Shown here piece after piece: positions 19,632-30,068 of a stretch of 64,000 nt of DNA. The notes under the pieces are model-generated. The model saw only the letters and a list, made by a program, of their open reading frames with translations. It did no database searches and was not told the DNA's origin. This DNA is from Enterobacter sp. 10-1 (GTDB lineage: Bacteria; Pseudomonadota; Gammaproteobacteria; Enterobacterales; Enterobacteriaceae): assembly GCA_002270295.1 (NCBI GenBank), contig NISF01000001.1, positions 744,001-808,000 on the forward strand, read 5' to 3'. Both the position numbers and the translations under genes were made by a program. Numbering within the stretch: position 1 is the first letter of the stretch; every line of letters starts with the position of its first letter.

Positions 19632-19956
19632 ACTTCGACATCCTTCGTAATTCTTTATAAGTAAGATGGAATGAACCGGTAGTGGAGTGACGAGTTGTTC
19701 AAATGCTCGCCAACTCTCGCCAGTACAATTTAGAGAAATACGAAAATGCGTCAAGCGATTGACGGTAGGGGAAGGCGAAAAATGCGTCAAAATTTGAAGC
19801 AGTTAACGCTATTGCCGGGGAATGTGACAGACATCGCGGATGGAAGTAATAGATGATAGTTATCTATGATCTATTGTAGATTTGTGATGGGCATAACTTT
19901 TGATCATCGACAGGCCACCGCCTGTTGGCAACAGCAACCGATGATGAATACTGACG
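19632..19956. other. Divergent control region cspD-clpS
   Basis: 325 bases containing the promoters for both genes. For cspD, the minus strand has TTGACG (19749-19754) and TAAATT (19727-19732) 16 bases apart. The 12-base sequence AAAATGCGTCAA occurs twice (19743-19754 and 19779-19790), so a second TTGACG lies 36 bp further up. For clpS, the region 19850-19950 is AT-rich but no clear promoter was fixed, and the clpS ATG lacks a strong ribosome site. Confidence 0.5.
19727..19754 (-). promoter_or_regulatory. Probable cspD promoter
   Basis: -35 TTGACG and -10 TAAATT with a 16-base spacer on the minus strand, giving a leader of about 90 bases before the cspD ATG. The -35 and the bases after it are repeated 36 bp upstream. 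Confidence 0.45.
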
Positions 19957-20274
19957 ATGAGTAAGAAAGATTGGCTGGACTTCGATCAGCTACTTGAAGA
20001 CGAAGTGCGCGATGAGCTTAAACCACCATCGATGTATAAAGTGATATTGCTCAATGATGACTACACTCCAATGGAGTTTGTTATTGACGTGTTACAAAAA
20101 TTCTTTTCTTATGATGTAGAACGTGCGACGCAACTGATGCTGACGGTTCACTATCAAGGTAAAGCGATTTGTGGTGTATTTACCGCAGAGGTTGCGGAAA
20201 CCAAAGTCGCGATGGTGAGCCAGTATGCGAAGGAGAACGAGCATCCATTGCTGTGTACGCTAGAGAAAGCCTGA
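19957..20274 (+). CDS. clpS: ATP-dependent Clp protease adaptor ClpS
   Basis: 105-residue adaptor that binds N-degron substrates (Leu, Phe, Tyr, Trp N-termini) and hands them to ClpA. The conserved core [20 protein letters not shown] and the [17 protein letters not shown] segment are present, containing the residues that line the N-degron pocket and contact the ClpA N-domain. The N-terminal extension ([20 protein letters not shown]) is the acidic tail needed for delivery. It lies 30 bp upstream of clpA, in an operon. Together with aat, nearby, the region encodes both the maker and the reader of the N-degron. Confidence 0.96.
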   Translation: MSKKDWLDFDQLLEDEVRDELKPPSMYKVILLNDDYTPMEFVIDVLQKFFSYDVERATQLMLTVHYQGKAICGVFTAEVAETKVAMVSQYAKENEHPLLCTLEKA

Positions 20275-20304
20275 AGACAGGCATGAAAATTGGGGGAGGT
20301 GCCA

Positions 20305-22584
20305 ATGCTCAATCAAGAACTGGAACTCAGTTTAAACATGGCTTTCGCCAGAGCGCGCGAGCACCGTCATGAGTTCATGACCGTCGAGCACTTGCTGCTG
20401 GCGCTGCTCAGCAACCCTTCGGCCCGCGAAGCGCTGGAAGCGTGTTCCGTGGACCTGGTGGCGCTGCGTCAGGAACTTGAAGCCTTCATCGAACAGACCA
20501 CGCCTGTTCTACCCGCCACGGAAGAAGAGCGCGACACTCAGCCGACGCTGAGCTTCCAGCGCGTACTGCAGCGTGCAGTCTTCCACGTACAATCCTCTGG
20601 CCGCAGCGAAGTGACCGGCGCCAACGTTTTGGTCGCTATTTTTAGCGAGCAGGAGTCGCAGGCGGCCTATCTGCTGCGTAAACATGAAGTCAGCCGTCTT
20701 GACGTGGTGAACTTCATCTCTCACGGTACGCGTAAAGACGAGCCGAGCCAGCCTTCCGAAAACAGCGGAAGCCAGCCCAGCAATGAAGAGCAAGCAGGCG
20801 GGGAGGATCGTATGGAAAACTTCACCACCAACCTCAATCAGCTTGCTCGCGTTGGCGGAATCGATCCGCTGATTGGCCGCGAAAAAGAGCTGGAGCGCGC
20901 CATTCAGGTTCTGTGCCGCCGTCGTAAGAACAACCCGCTGCTGGTGGGTGAGTCCGGCGTGGGTAAAACCGCGATTGCCGAAGGGCTGGCATGGCGAATT
21001 GTGCAGGGCGACGTGCCGGAAATTATGGCCGATTGCACGATCTATTCGCTGGATATCGGCTCCCTGCTGGCAGGAACAAAATACCGCGGTGATTTTGAAA
21101 AACGTTTCAAAGCGCTGCTGAAACAGCTGGAGCAGGATACCAACAGTATTCTGTTCATCGATGAAATCCACACCATCATCGGCGCGGGCGCCGCTTCCGG
21201 CGGCCAGGTCGATGCCGCCAACCTGATTAAACCGCTGCTCTCCAGCGGCAAGATTCGGGTGATGGGGTCTACGACCTACCAGGAGTTCAGCAATATCTTC
21301 GAAAAAGACCGCGCGTTAGCCCGGCGCTTCCAGAAGATAGACATTACTGAACCTTCGGTAGAAGAGACGGTGCAGATTATTAACGGCCTGAAGCCGAAGT
21401 ACGAAGCGCACCACGACGTGCGTTACACGGCGAAAGCGGTGCGTGCGGCGGTCGAACTGGCGGTGAAATATATTAACGATCGTCATCTGCCGGATAAGGC
21501 GATTGATGTTATCGACGAAGCGGGCGCGCGGGCGCGGCTGATGCCGGCCAGCAAGCGTAAGAAAACGGTTAACGTGGCGGATATCGAATCGGTGGTGGCG
21601 CGCATTGCCCGCATCCCTGAGAAGAGCGTCTCCCAAAGCGACCGCGATACGCTGAGAAATCTTGGCGATCGGCTGAAAATGCTGGTCTTTGGTCAGGGTA
21701 AGGCGATCGAGGCTTTAACCGAAGCCATCAAGATGGCGCGTGCCGGACTGGGCCACGAGCATAAGCCGGTGGGTTCCTTCCTGTTCGCCGGGCCTACCGG
21801 CGTCGGGAAAACCGAGGTCACCGTACAGCTGGCCAAGGCGCTGGGTATCGAGCTGCTGCGCTTTGATATGTCTGAGTATATGGAGCGTCACACCGTCAGC
21901 CGTTTGATCGGTGCGCCTCCGGGCTACGTTGGTTTCGATCAGGGCGGGCTGCTGACCGATGCGGTCATTAAACATCCGCATGCGGTGCTGCTGCTTGATG
22001 AGATTGAAAAAGCGCATCCGGACGTCTTTAACCTGCTGCTGCAGGTGATGGACAACGGTACGCTGACCGACAACAACGGCCGCAAGGCGGACTTCCGCAA
22101 CGTGGTGCTGGTGATGACCACCAACGCCGGCGTGCGTGAAACCGAGCGTAAGTCGATTGGCCTTATTCATCAGGATAACAGTCCCGATGCGATGGATGAG
22201 ATCAAGAAGATCTTTACGCCGGAGTTTCGTAACCGTCTCGACAACATTATCTGGTTCGATCATCTGTCAACGACGGTGATCCATCAGGTGGTGGATAAGT
22301 TTATCGTCGAGCTGCAGGTTCAGCTGGATCAGAAAGGCGTGTCGCTGGAAGTGAGTCAGGAAGCGCGAGACTGGCTGGCAGAAAAAGGCTATGACCGGGC
22401 GATGGGCGCGCGTCCAATGGCGCGGGTGATTCAGGATAACCTGAAGAAACCGCTGGCCAACGAGCTGCTGTTTGGTTCGTTAGTTGACGGCGGACAGGTC
22501 ACCGTCGCGCTGGATAAAGAGAAGAGTTCGCTGACCTATGATTTCCAAAGTGCGCAGAAGCACAAACCGGAAACGGCGCATTAA
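20305..22584 (+). CDS. clpA: ATP-dependent Clp protease ATPase subunit ClpA
   Basis: 759-residue Hsp100 unfoldase. The N-terminal double Clp-N repeat (residues 1-145, ClpS docking) is followed by two AAA+ modules with Walker A motifs GESGVGKT (near 215-222) and GPTGVGKT (near 496-503). The tripeptide loop in SIGLIHQD near residue 617 is the IGL loop that docks onto ClpP. ATG 20305 has a strong GGGGGAGG ribosome site (20292-20299) and gives the family N-terminus [10 protein letters not shown]; a TTG five codons earlier is rejected. A strong terminator follows directly. Confidence 0.97.
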   Translation: MLNQELELSLNMAFARAREHRHEFMTVEHLLLALLSNPSAREALEACSVDLVALRQELEAFIEQTTPVLPATEEERDTQPTLSFQRVLQRAVFHVQSSGRSEVTGANVLVAIFSEQESQAAYLLRKHEVSRLDVVNFISHGTRKDEPSQPSENSGSQPSNEEQAGGEDRMENFTTNLNQLARVGGIDPLIGREKELERAIQVLCRRRKNNPLLVGESGVGKTAIAEGLAWRIVQGDVPEIMADCTIYSLDIGSLLAGTKYRGDFEKRFKALLKQLEQDTNSILFIDEIHTIIGAGAASGGQVDAANLIKPLLSSGKIRVMGSTTYQEFSNIFEKDRALARRFQKIDITEPSVEETVQIINGLKPKYEAHHDVRYTAKAVRAAVELAVKYINDRHLPDKAIDVIDEAGARARLMPASKRKKTVNVADIESVVARIARIPEKSVSQSDRDTLRNLGDRLKMLVFGQGKAIEALTEAIKMARAGLGHEHKPVGSFLFAGPTGVGKTEVTVQLAKALGIELLRFDMSEYMERHTVSRLIGAPPGYVGFDQGGLLTDAVIKHPHAVLLLDEIEKAHPDVFNLLLQVMDNGTLTDNNGRKADFRNVVLVMTTNAGVRETERKSIGLIHQDNSPDAMDEIKKIFTPEFRNRLDNIIWFDHLSTTVIHQVVDKFIVELQVQLDQKGVSLEVSQEARDWLAEKGYDRAMGARPMARVIQDNLKKPLANELLFGSLVDGGQVTVALDKEKSSLTYDFQSAQKHKPETAH

Positions 22585-22602
22585 TTCTCCCTCTGAAACG
22601 TC

Positions 22603-22630
22603 AAAAACCGGCCTGTGGGCCGGTTTTTTT
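22603..22630 (+). terminator. Intrinsic terminator of clpA
   Basis: Stem ACCGGCC / GGCCGGT with flanking A run and seven Ts (22624-22630), 20 bp after the clpA stop. Confidence 0.9.
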
Positions 22631-22662
22631 ATATCCGCAGTCGCTTAGCGGAGAAGGGATGT

Positions 22663-22690
22663 AAAAAGACCGGGAATTATCCCGGCCTTT
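22663..22690 (-). terminator. Intrinsic terminator of infA
   Basis: Minus-strand stem CCGGGA / TCCCGG followed by TCTTTTTAC, about 35 bp past the infA stop. It stands back to back with the clpA terminator; nothing else fits in the 136-bp gap. Confidence 0.75.
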
Positions 22691-22720
22691 CGCATCTAAC
22701 GCCACGAGGGCGGAAAACTA

Positions 22721-22939
<219 letters not shown>

Positions 22940-23451
22940 CTAGTCCTCTGGGGTATCACTACCGTAGTTTTGAACCGGCAAGATAATGCCGAAGTTCAGC
23001 GAGTAAGTAAAGTTTTACGTTTATACCCGTCACACTCCGCGTTGCATCCACGCTGGCTGCGTTCATCGATCCCGGCTACCTGTTTCAGTAAGCGCTGGGG
23101 ATTCGTTCACTTGCCGCCCGCCTGCAACCCGACTTATTGCGAGTGTATATACTTTATCTTGCTGGCTGCCTTAGTTCTCACGGTCACATAGTTATTGATG
23201 CTGCCTGGCGTTTGGTTTGTCGTCCCGGCGCATCATGAATAAGTTTGGGTTTAAATCACTGAAGTAGTTTTGGCGCATTGCCCGGAATGCACGCGGATAA
23301 ACCGCACGACAGGCGCAAACGTAAAGGGGGGGAGTGACAGAACGATGGGCGTTATCTGACTCTTATTATTCCCAAACGGCGGCGGGGCAACGGGCAGAAG
23401 CTACTCTACCGCGCAATTATACCATCCCGGCGAAGAATGTGCTGAAAACAT
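22940..23451. other. Intergenic region infA-aat containing an ERIC element
   Basis: 512 bases. It must carry the infA promoter(s) at its left part. An ERIC repeat occupies 23021-23150. The segment 23151-23451 contains no convincing open frame or RNA gene; it ends with a T/A-rich stretch near 23410-23425 just downstream of aat. I searched both strands for tRNA arms (for example GGTTCGAATCC or its complement) and found none. Confidence 0.6.
23021..23150 (+). repeat. ERIC (enterobacterial repetitive intergenic consensus) element
   Basis: About 130-bp imperfect palindrome. The left end TTATACCCGTCACACT and the right end CAACCCGACTTATTGCGAGT are the familiar ERIC termini, and the centre contains CTGGGGATTCG followed by TTCACTTGCCGCC, the segment from which ERIC primers derive. 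It lies between infA and aat. A related copy lies at 55262-55384. Confidence 0.88.
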
Positions 23452-24156
23452 TTACACATTGCCGGTAAATAGCACCCTCGGCACCCAAAATCTTTCCGGT
23501 AAACGCTGGCTGCGCAATTGCGCCAGACGATCGAGATAGTCGCGGCGGGGAATTTCGACGGCGCCCAGCGACGCGGTATGATTATTTAGCACCTGGCAGT
23601 CAATTAACTGGCCACCGTCGCGCATAAACGCCTGGCAGAATACCAGCAAGGCTGTTTTAGACGCGTTTTCCGCATGGCTGAACATCGACTCGCCGCAAAA
23701 TAGCGCCCCCTGAGCCACGCCGTACATCCCGCCAACCAGCGTCTCGTCGCGCCACACCTCGATTGAGTGCGCGTGGCCCAGCTCGTGCAGCTGGTGGTAG
23801 GCCTTGACGATGCTGGCGGTTATCCAGGTGCCCTCATCGCGATTGGCGGCGCAGCCCTCAATCACCTCGCCAAAAGCATGGTTCAGCGTCACGCGATAGG
23901 GAGAGCGCTGGTGGAAGCGCTTCATGCTGCGGCTGAGATGAAACTGCCCGGGCCACAGAACCGCGCGGGGATCGGGAGACCACCATAAAATGGGGTCCCC
24001 CGGCGAAAACCACGGAAAGATGCCGTGCTGATAGGCCATCAGCAGGCGCGCCGGGCTAAGATCGCCCCCCAGCGCCAGCAGGCCATTCGGTTCACGCAGG
24101 GCGCCTTCCGGAGCGGGGAAGGCAATGGACTGACGGGAGAGCTGAACCAGACGCAT
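23452..24156 (-). CDS. aat: Leucyl/phenylalanyl-tRNA--protein transferase Aat
   Basis: 234-residue transferase of the GNAT-like fold that adds Leu or Phe from tRNA to proteins with N-terminal Arg or Lys, creating the N-degron read by ClpS-ClpA. The family core [20 protein letters not shown], the [18 protein letters not shown] segment and FCGESMFS are all intact. The start at 24154-24156 gives the exact E. coli length; a 33-codon upstream extension is not family-like. It lies downstream of cydC, about 180 bp away, on the same strand. Confidence 0.96.
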   Translation of the reverse strand: MRLVQLSRQSIAFPAPEGALREPNGLLALGGDLSPARLLMAYQHGIFPWFSPGDPILWWSPDPRAVLWPGQFHLSRSMKRFHQRSPYRVTLNHAFGEVIEGCAANRDEGTWITASIVKAYHQLHELGHAHSIEVWRDETLVGGMYGVAQGALFCGESMFSHAENASKTALLVFCQAFMRDGGQLIDCQVLNNHTASLGAVEIPRRDYLDRLAQLRSQRLPERFWVPRVLFTGNV

Positions 24157-24336
24157 TTTAACCTCAATACGCACCAGCAATTGTCCAGTATATTCGCTGT
24201 CTTTCAGGCGCCGGCGTACTATCTGCGCCCGTGACCAGCGGCCAGGGGCTCGCATGCTGCGCGTGCCTGAAACTCATTGAGTATATACACAAAATCATTC
24301 GGGATGCCCGGCGGCGATAGCCCGATAACGATTGGC

Positions 24337-26058
24337 CTACAGGCGCTGCTTAAACTGGTAGTAGCGCCCTTGTTGAGCCAGCAGTTCTGCGTGACTACCT
24401 TGCTCAATAATCTTCCCGTTGTCCATGATAATTATCTGATTAAAACGCGCCAGCCCGCGCAGGCGGTGGGTGACCATCAGCACGGTTTTTTCTTTCATCA
24501 CTTCGGCTAATAAATCAAGGATTTGGCTTTCCGTTGTGGCGTCCAGGCCTTCGGTCGGCTCATCGAGCAGCATCAGCGGCGCGTCGTGAAGCAGGGCGCG
24601 GGCAATCGCCAGCCGGCGCAGCTCGCCGCCGGAAAGCTGACGGCCGCCTTCTCCCAGCCAGCTGTTGAGGCCGCTATCGTCGAGCAATTTGCCCAGCCCG
24701 ACCCGTTCGAGGGTGTTCGCCAGATGCGCATCGCTCGCCTGCGGGGCCGCCAGCAGCAGGTTGTCGCGCAGCGTTGCGCTAAACAGATGCACGCGCTGAG
24801 GAACCACGCTCATTGCCCGGCGTAGGGTCGTTTCGTTGAGCTGCGTAAGCGGCTGGTCGTTGAGTAAAATCTCTCCCTGGGCCGGATCCCAGGCGCGGGT
24901 AAGCAGCTGCAGAAGGGTCGATTTTCCGCAGCCGGTGCGTCCGAGAATAGCGATATGCTCGCCGGCGGCAATCTGTAAAGAGATATTCTCCAGCGCCGCG
25001 GTGGGCTGCTGCGGATAGCTAAAGGTGACCTGATTCAGCGTGAGCGTCACGCGTGAGAAGGCCTGGTTAGCGCTCTGCGCAAAGGAGACTTCCGGCGGCT
25101 GCTCGGTGATTTGCGTAATCCGCCGCGCGGAGGCGATGACCTGCCCGAGATGCTGGAACGCGCCGGTGACCGGCGCCAGCGCCTCAAACGCCGCCAGCGC
25201 GCAGAAAACGAAGAGCGCGATCAGCGCGCCCGGCTGGCTATCGCCGCCGACGCCGGCGGACGTCAGCCACAGCATCGCAATCACCGCAACGCCGCCAATC
25301 AGCAGCATCAGCGCCTGGGAAAGCGCGGTGAGTTCGGCCTGACGTCGCTGGGCATCCTGCCAGCGCTGTTCGGTTTTCTCCAGCTGCTCGCGGTAGCGAT
25401 CGCTGGCGTTAAACAGCATCAGCTCCGCCTGTCCCTGCAGCCAGGCCGTGAGCTGCTGGCGGTACTGGCCGCGCATTTGGGTTATGCACTCGCCGGCCGG
25501 TTTGCCGGCCCGATAAAACAGCGGCGGCAGTATCAGCACGGTCAGCAGCATAATACCGCCAAGCGTCAGGGCCAGCGTGACGTCCAGAATACTTAGGCCG
25601 GCGGTGACCACCAGAATGACCACCAGCGCCCCTACCAGCGGCGAAATGACCCGCAGATAGAGATGATCCAGGGTATCGACGTCGGCAACGATGCGGTTAA
25701 GCAGTTCGCCCTGGCGAAAACGCGCCAGCCCGGCAGGGGAGAGCGGCAGCAGCTTGCTGAACGTGAAAACGCGCAGATGCTGCAGGACGCGAAAAGTCGC
25801 ATCGTGGCTCACCAGCCGCTCAAAGTAGCGCCCGGCGGTACGAATAATCGCCGCGCCGCGTACGCCGGCGGCGGGCAGCATGTAGTTAAAGCTGTAGATA
25901 CCGGCGACGCCGACGACGGCCGATGCCGACAGGAACCAGCCTGACAGCGTTAGCAGTCCGATACTGGCCAGCAGGGTGACGATCGCCAGCACCACGCCGA
26001 GCATCAGCAGCCACAGGTGCCGCTTGTACAACGCCAGATAAGGTAATAATGCGCGCAT
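24337..26058 (-). CDS. cydC: Heterodimeric cysteine/glutathione ABC exporter subunit CydC
   Basis: 573-residue type IV ABC half-transporter: six membrane helices (residues 1-310) and a C-terminal ATPase with Walker A ILGRTGCGKST and signature LSGGELRR (both visible), Walker B LMLLDEPTEG. With CydD it exports cysteine and glutathione to the periplasm, a requirement for cytochrome bd assembly. It begins one base after the cydD stop, so the pair is translationally coupled. The length is as in E. coli. Confidence 0.96.
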   Translation of the reverse strand: MRALLPYLALYKRHLWLLMLGVVLAIVTLLASIGLLTLSGWFLSASAVVGVAGIYSFNYMLPAAGVRGAAIIRTAGRYFERLVSHDATFRVLQHLRVFTFSKLLPLSPAGLARFRQGELLNRIVADVDTLDHLYLRVISPLVGALVVILVVTAGLSILDVTLALTLGGIMLLTVLILPPLFYRAGKPAGECITQMRGQYRQQLTAWLQGQAELMLFNASDRYREQLEKTEQRWQDAQRRQAELTALSQALMLLIGGVAVIAMLWLTSAGVGGDSQPGALIALFVFCALAAFEALAPVTGAFQHLGQVIASARRITQITEQPPEVSFAQSANQAFSRVTLTLNQVTFSYPQQPTAALENISLQIAAGEHIAILGRTGCGKSTLLQLLTRAWDPAQGEILLNDQPLTQLNETTLRRAMSVVPQRVHLFSATLRDNLLLAAPQASDAHLANTLERVGLGKLLDDSGLNSWLGEGGRQLSGGELRRLAIARALLHDAPLMLLDEPTEGLDATTESQILDLLAEVMKEKTVLMVTHRLRGLARFNQIIIMDNGKIIEQGSHAELLAQQGRYYQFKQRL

Positions 26059-27825
26059 TTAAATCTCCTCCTGACGATGAGCCAGCAGGGTCGCGAAGGG
26101 CCCTTCGGCGGCGGCAAGCTGCGAATATTCGCCCTGCTCGACAATCTGTCCGTTTTGCATCACCCAGATAGCGTCCCAGCCGGCTATACCTTCGAGCTGG
26201 TGAGTGACCATCAGCGTTGTTTGCTGCGAAGAGGCGTTTGACAGGGCCTGCATCACCCGCTGTTCGCTGTGGGCGTCAAGGCTGGCTGCAGGCTCATCAA
26301 GCAGCAGCAGACGGCAGGGAACCAGCAGCGCGCGCGCGACGGCGATACGCTGCGCCTGCCCAACCGATACGCGGGTCGCCTGATCGCCAACGGGCGTATT
26401 AATGCCCTGCGGCAGCTGCGAGATAAATTCGCTTACCCAGGCCTTATCCAGCGCAAGCTGAAGCTGCGCTTCGGTCGCCTCAGGCCACGCCAGAAGCACG
26501 TTTTCACGCAGCGTGGCCGCAGGCAGCTGTGGGTTTTGTCCAACCCAGCTCAGCATGTGATGCCAGCGCTGGCTATCAAGATCGCGCAGCTCGACGCCGT
26601 TGACCATCAGCGACCCGTCATAGGGCAGAAAACCCGCCAGCGTATTCAGCAGCGAGCTTTTGCCGGAGCCGCTTTGCCCAACCAGCACCACGCGCTTACC
26701 GGCGGGGAGGGTGAAGTTCAGCGGTCCTGCCAGCACTTTACCCTCCGGTGACTTGATCCGCAGATCGCGCGCTTCAAGACTCACCAGCTCGTTATCGCTA
26801 AGCACCTTCTCGCCGCGCTCGGCCTGCGCCAGCGGCGTTTCCATAAAGGCTTTCAGGCTGTCCGCCGCGCCGATAGCCTGCGCTTTCGCGTGGTAAAAGG
26901 TGCCCAGATCGCGCAGGGGCTGGAAAAACTCCGGCGCGAGGATCAGGGTCAGAAAGCCGGCCATCAGGGTGACGCCCGCGCCGTAATGACCAAAATTAAG
27001 CTCGCCCAGGTAGGAGAAACCGAAATAGACCGCCACCAGCGCGATGGAGAGGGAAGTGAAAAATTCCAGTACCCCGGAGGAGAGAAAGGCGAGACGCAGG
27101 ACGTCCATCGTTCGCTGGCGGAAATCCTGCGAAGCCTCGCGGATATTGTCGGTTTCCGCGGCGCCGCGATCGAAAATTCGCAGCGTTTCCATGCCGCGCA
27201 GGCGGTCGAGGAAGTGGCCGCTCAGCCGCGCCAGGGCCTGGAAGTTGCGGCGGTTTGCATCCGCGGCGCCCATGCCGACCAGCGCCATAAACATCGGGAT
27301 CAGCGGCGCGGTGCCGAGAAGAATCAGCGCTGCCGCCCAGTTAATCGGGAAAATAGTGATAACGATGAGCAGCGGTACGCACGCGGCCAGCGTCATCTGC
27401 GGCAGATAGCGCGCATAGTAATCGTGCATATCGTCGATTTGCTCGAGGATAAGCGTCGCCCAGCTGCCCGCAGGTTTGCCCTGTATCCATGCCGGCCCGG
27501 CCTCCTGCAGACGATCGAGCACCTGGCGACGGATCTCATAGCGGATATGCTGCCCGGCATAAAATCCTACCCGCTCGCGCAGCCATACCACCCACGCCCG
27601 GAGGACGAAAATCAGCACCAGCACGGTAAACGGCAGCAACAGCGCCGTCGCCGGAATATTCTCCATTATCATGCGGTGAAGGATCCGCGCCAGCAGCCAG
27701 GCCTGAGCGACAATCAGCAGGCCGCTAATGACGCCCAGCGTGCGGGAAATCATCAACCAGCGACGGGAGAGAATGCTCTGTTCTTTTAACCAGCGGGTTA
27801 ACTCTTGTTGACGGGTTTTATTCAT
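26059..27825 (-). CDS. cydD: Heterodimeric cysteine/glutathione ABC exporter subunit CydD
   Basis: 588-residue partner of CydC. N-terminal six-helix membrane domain and C-terminal ATPase domain with Walker A LVGQSGSGKSS, signature VSVGQAQR (a divergent LSGGQ-type motif, as in other CydD proteins) and Walker B LLLLDEPAASLD. It is first in the cydDC operon on the minus strand, 113 bp from trxB, with the trxB terminator in between. Confidence 0.96.
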   Translation of the reverse strand: MNKTRQQELTRWLKEQSILSRRWLMISRTLGVISGLLIVAQAWLLARILHRMIMENIPATALLLPFTVLVLIFVLRAWVVWLRERVGFYAGQHIRYEIRRQVLDRLQEAGPAWIQGKPAGSWATLILEQIDDMHDYYARYLPQMTLAACVPLLIVITIFPINWAAALILLGTAPLIPMFMALVGMGAADANRRNFQALARLSGHFLDRLRGMETLRIFDRGAAETDNIREASQDFRQRTMDVLRLAFLSSGVLEFFTSLSIALVAVYFGFSYLGELNFGHYGAGVTLMAGFLTLILAPEFFQPLRDLGTFYHAKAQAIGAADSLKAFMETPLAQAERGEKVLSDNELVSLEARDLRIKSPEGKVLAGPLNFTLPAGKRVVLVGQSGSGKSSLLNTLAGFLPYDGSLMVNGVELRDLDSQRWHHMLSWVGQNPQLPAATLRENVLLAWPEATEAQLQLALDKAWVSEFISQLPQGINTPVGDQATRVSVGQAQRIAVARALLVPCRLLLLDEPAASLDAHSEQRVMQALSNASSQQTTLMVTHQLEGIAGWDAIWVMQNGQIVEQGEYSQLAAAEGPFATLLAHRQEEI

Positions 27826-27889
27826 TGCGCACTTAGCAGGTGGAGTTATAAGTTTTTGGGCACGGCAATGTTACAACGCGGAAAAAATA

Positions 27890-27910
27890 AAGGCGACTTT
27901 TCGTCGCCTT
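27890..27910 (-). terminator. Intrinsic terminator of trxB
   Basis: 8-bp stem AAGGCGAC / GTCGCCTT with a 5-base loop; the minus strand continues TATTTTTTCC. It separates trxB from cydDC. Confidence 0.88.
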
Positions 27911-27938
27911 CTTTACCTTTGTTACTGACTTGTAAAGA

Positions 27939-29438
<1,500 letters not shown>

Positions 29439-29933
29439 ATGGTAGATAGCAAGAAGCGCCCTGGCAAAGATCTCGACCGCATCGATCGTAACATTCTGAA
29501 TGAGTTACAAAAAGACGGACGTATTTCTAACGTCGAACTTTCTAAACGGGTGGGACTTTCTCCGACGCCTTGCCTTGAGCGCGTGCGTCGACTGGAAAGA
29601 CAGGGTTTTATTCAGGGCTATACGGCGCTGCTTAACCCGCATTATCTGGATGCATCACTTCTGGTATTTGTTGAGATTACTCTGAATCGTGGCGCGCCGG
29701 ATGTGTTTGAGCAATTTAACGCCGCTGTGCAAAAACTTGAAGAAATTCAAGAGTGTCATCTGGTATCCGGCGATTTCGACTACCTGTTGAAAACTCGCGT
29801 ACCGGATATGTCAGCGTATCGTAAACTACTGGGCGAAACCCTGCTGCGCCTGCCGGGCGTTAACGACACCCGTACCTACGTGGTAATGGAAGAGGTCAAG
29901 CAGAGCAATCGTCTGGTAATTAAGACGCGCTAA
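29439..29933 (+). CDS. lrp: Leucine-responsive regulatory protein Lrp
   Basis: 164-residue global regulator. The N-terminal helix-turn-helix (about residues 30-50, NVELSKRVGLSPTPCLERVR) binds DNA and the C-terminal RAM domain binds leucine and forms octamers or hexadecamers. The sequence is nearly identical to E. coli Lrp. It controls amino acid metabolism, pili and its own promoter. A long AT-rich leader lies upstream. It ends before a very stable hairpin and precedes ftsK, as in E. coli. Confidence 0.98.
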   Translation: MVDSKKRPGKDLDRIDRNILNELQKDGRISNVELSKRVGLSPTPCLERVRRLERQGFIQGYTALLNPHYLDASLLVFVEITLNRGAPDVFEQFNAAVQKLEEIQECHLVSGDFDYLLKTRVPDMSAYRKLLGETLLRLPGVNDTRTYVVMEEVKQSNRLVIKTR

Positions 29934-29989
29934 CACGGAACAGGTGCAAAATCGACGTAGTTTGATTACACTCCTGTTAATCCATACAG

Positions 29990-30025
29990 CAACAGTGCCG
30001 GGGTGACCCGGCACTGTTGTCCGTT
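29990..30025 (+). terminator. Terminator-like hairpin between lrp and ftsK
   Basis: 13-bp perfect stem CAACAGTGCCGGG / CCCGGCACTGTTG (29990-30019) with a 4-base loop, followed by TCCGTTTTA. Termination is plausible although the T run is short, so some read-through into ftsK is possible. Confidence 0.7.
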
Positions 30026-30068
30026 TTAGCAGCAGGCAGGAAACAGCCTGATACCTGGAGAGCCTTTT

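Noticed and set aside
20290-20304. Upstream TTG start for clpA adding five residues
   Set aside because: The ATG at 20305 has a strong ribosome site and yields the conserved [11 protein letters not shown]-terminus.
23151-23451. tRNA-Ser or small RNA between infA and aat
   Set aside because: No tRNA arms, anticodon or CCA-like end was found on either strand, and no promoter/terminator pair was evident.
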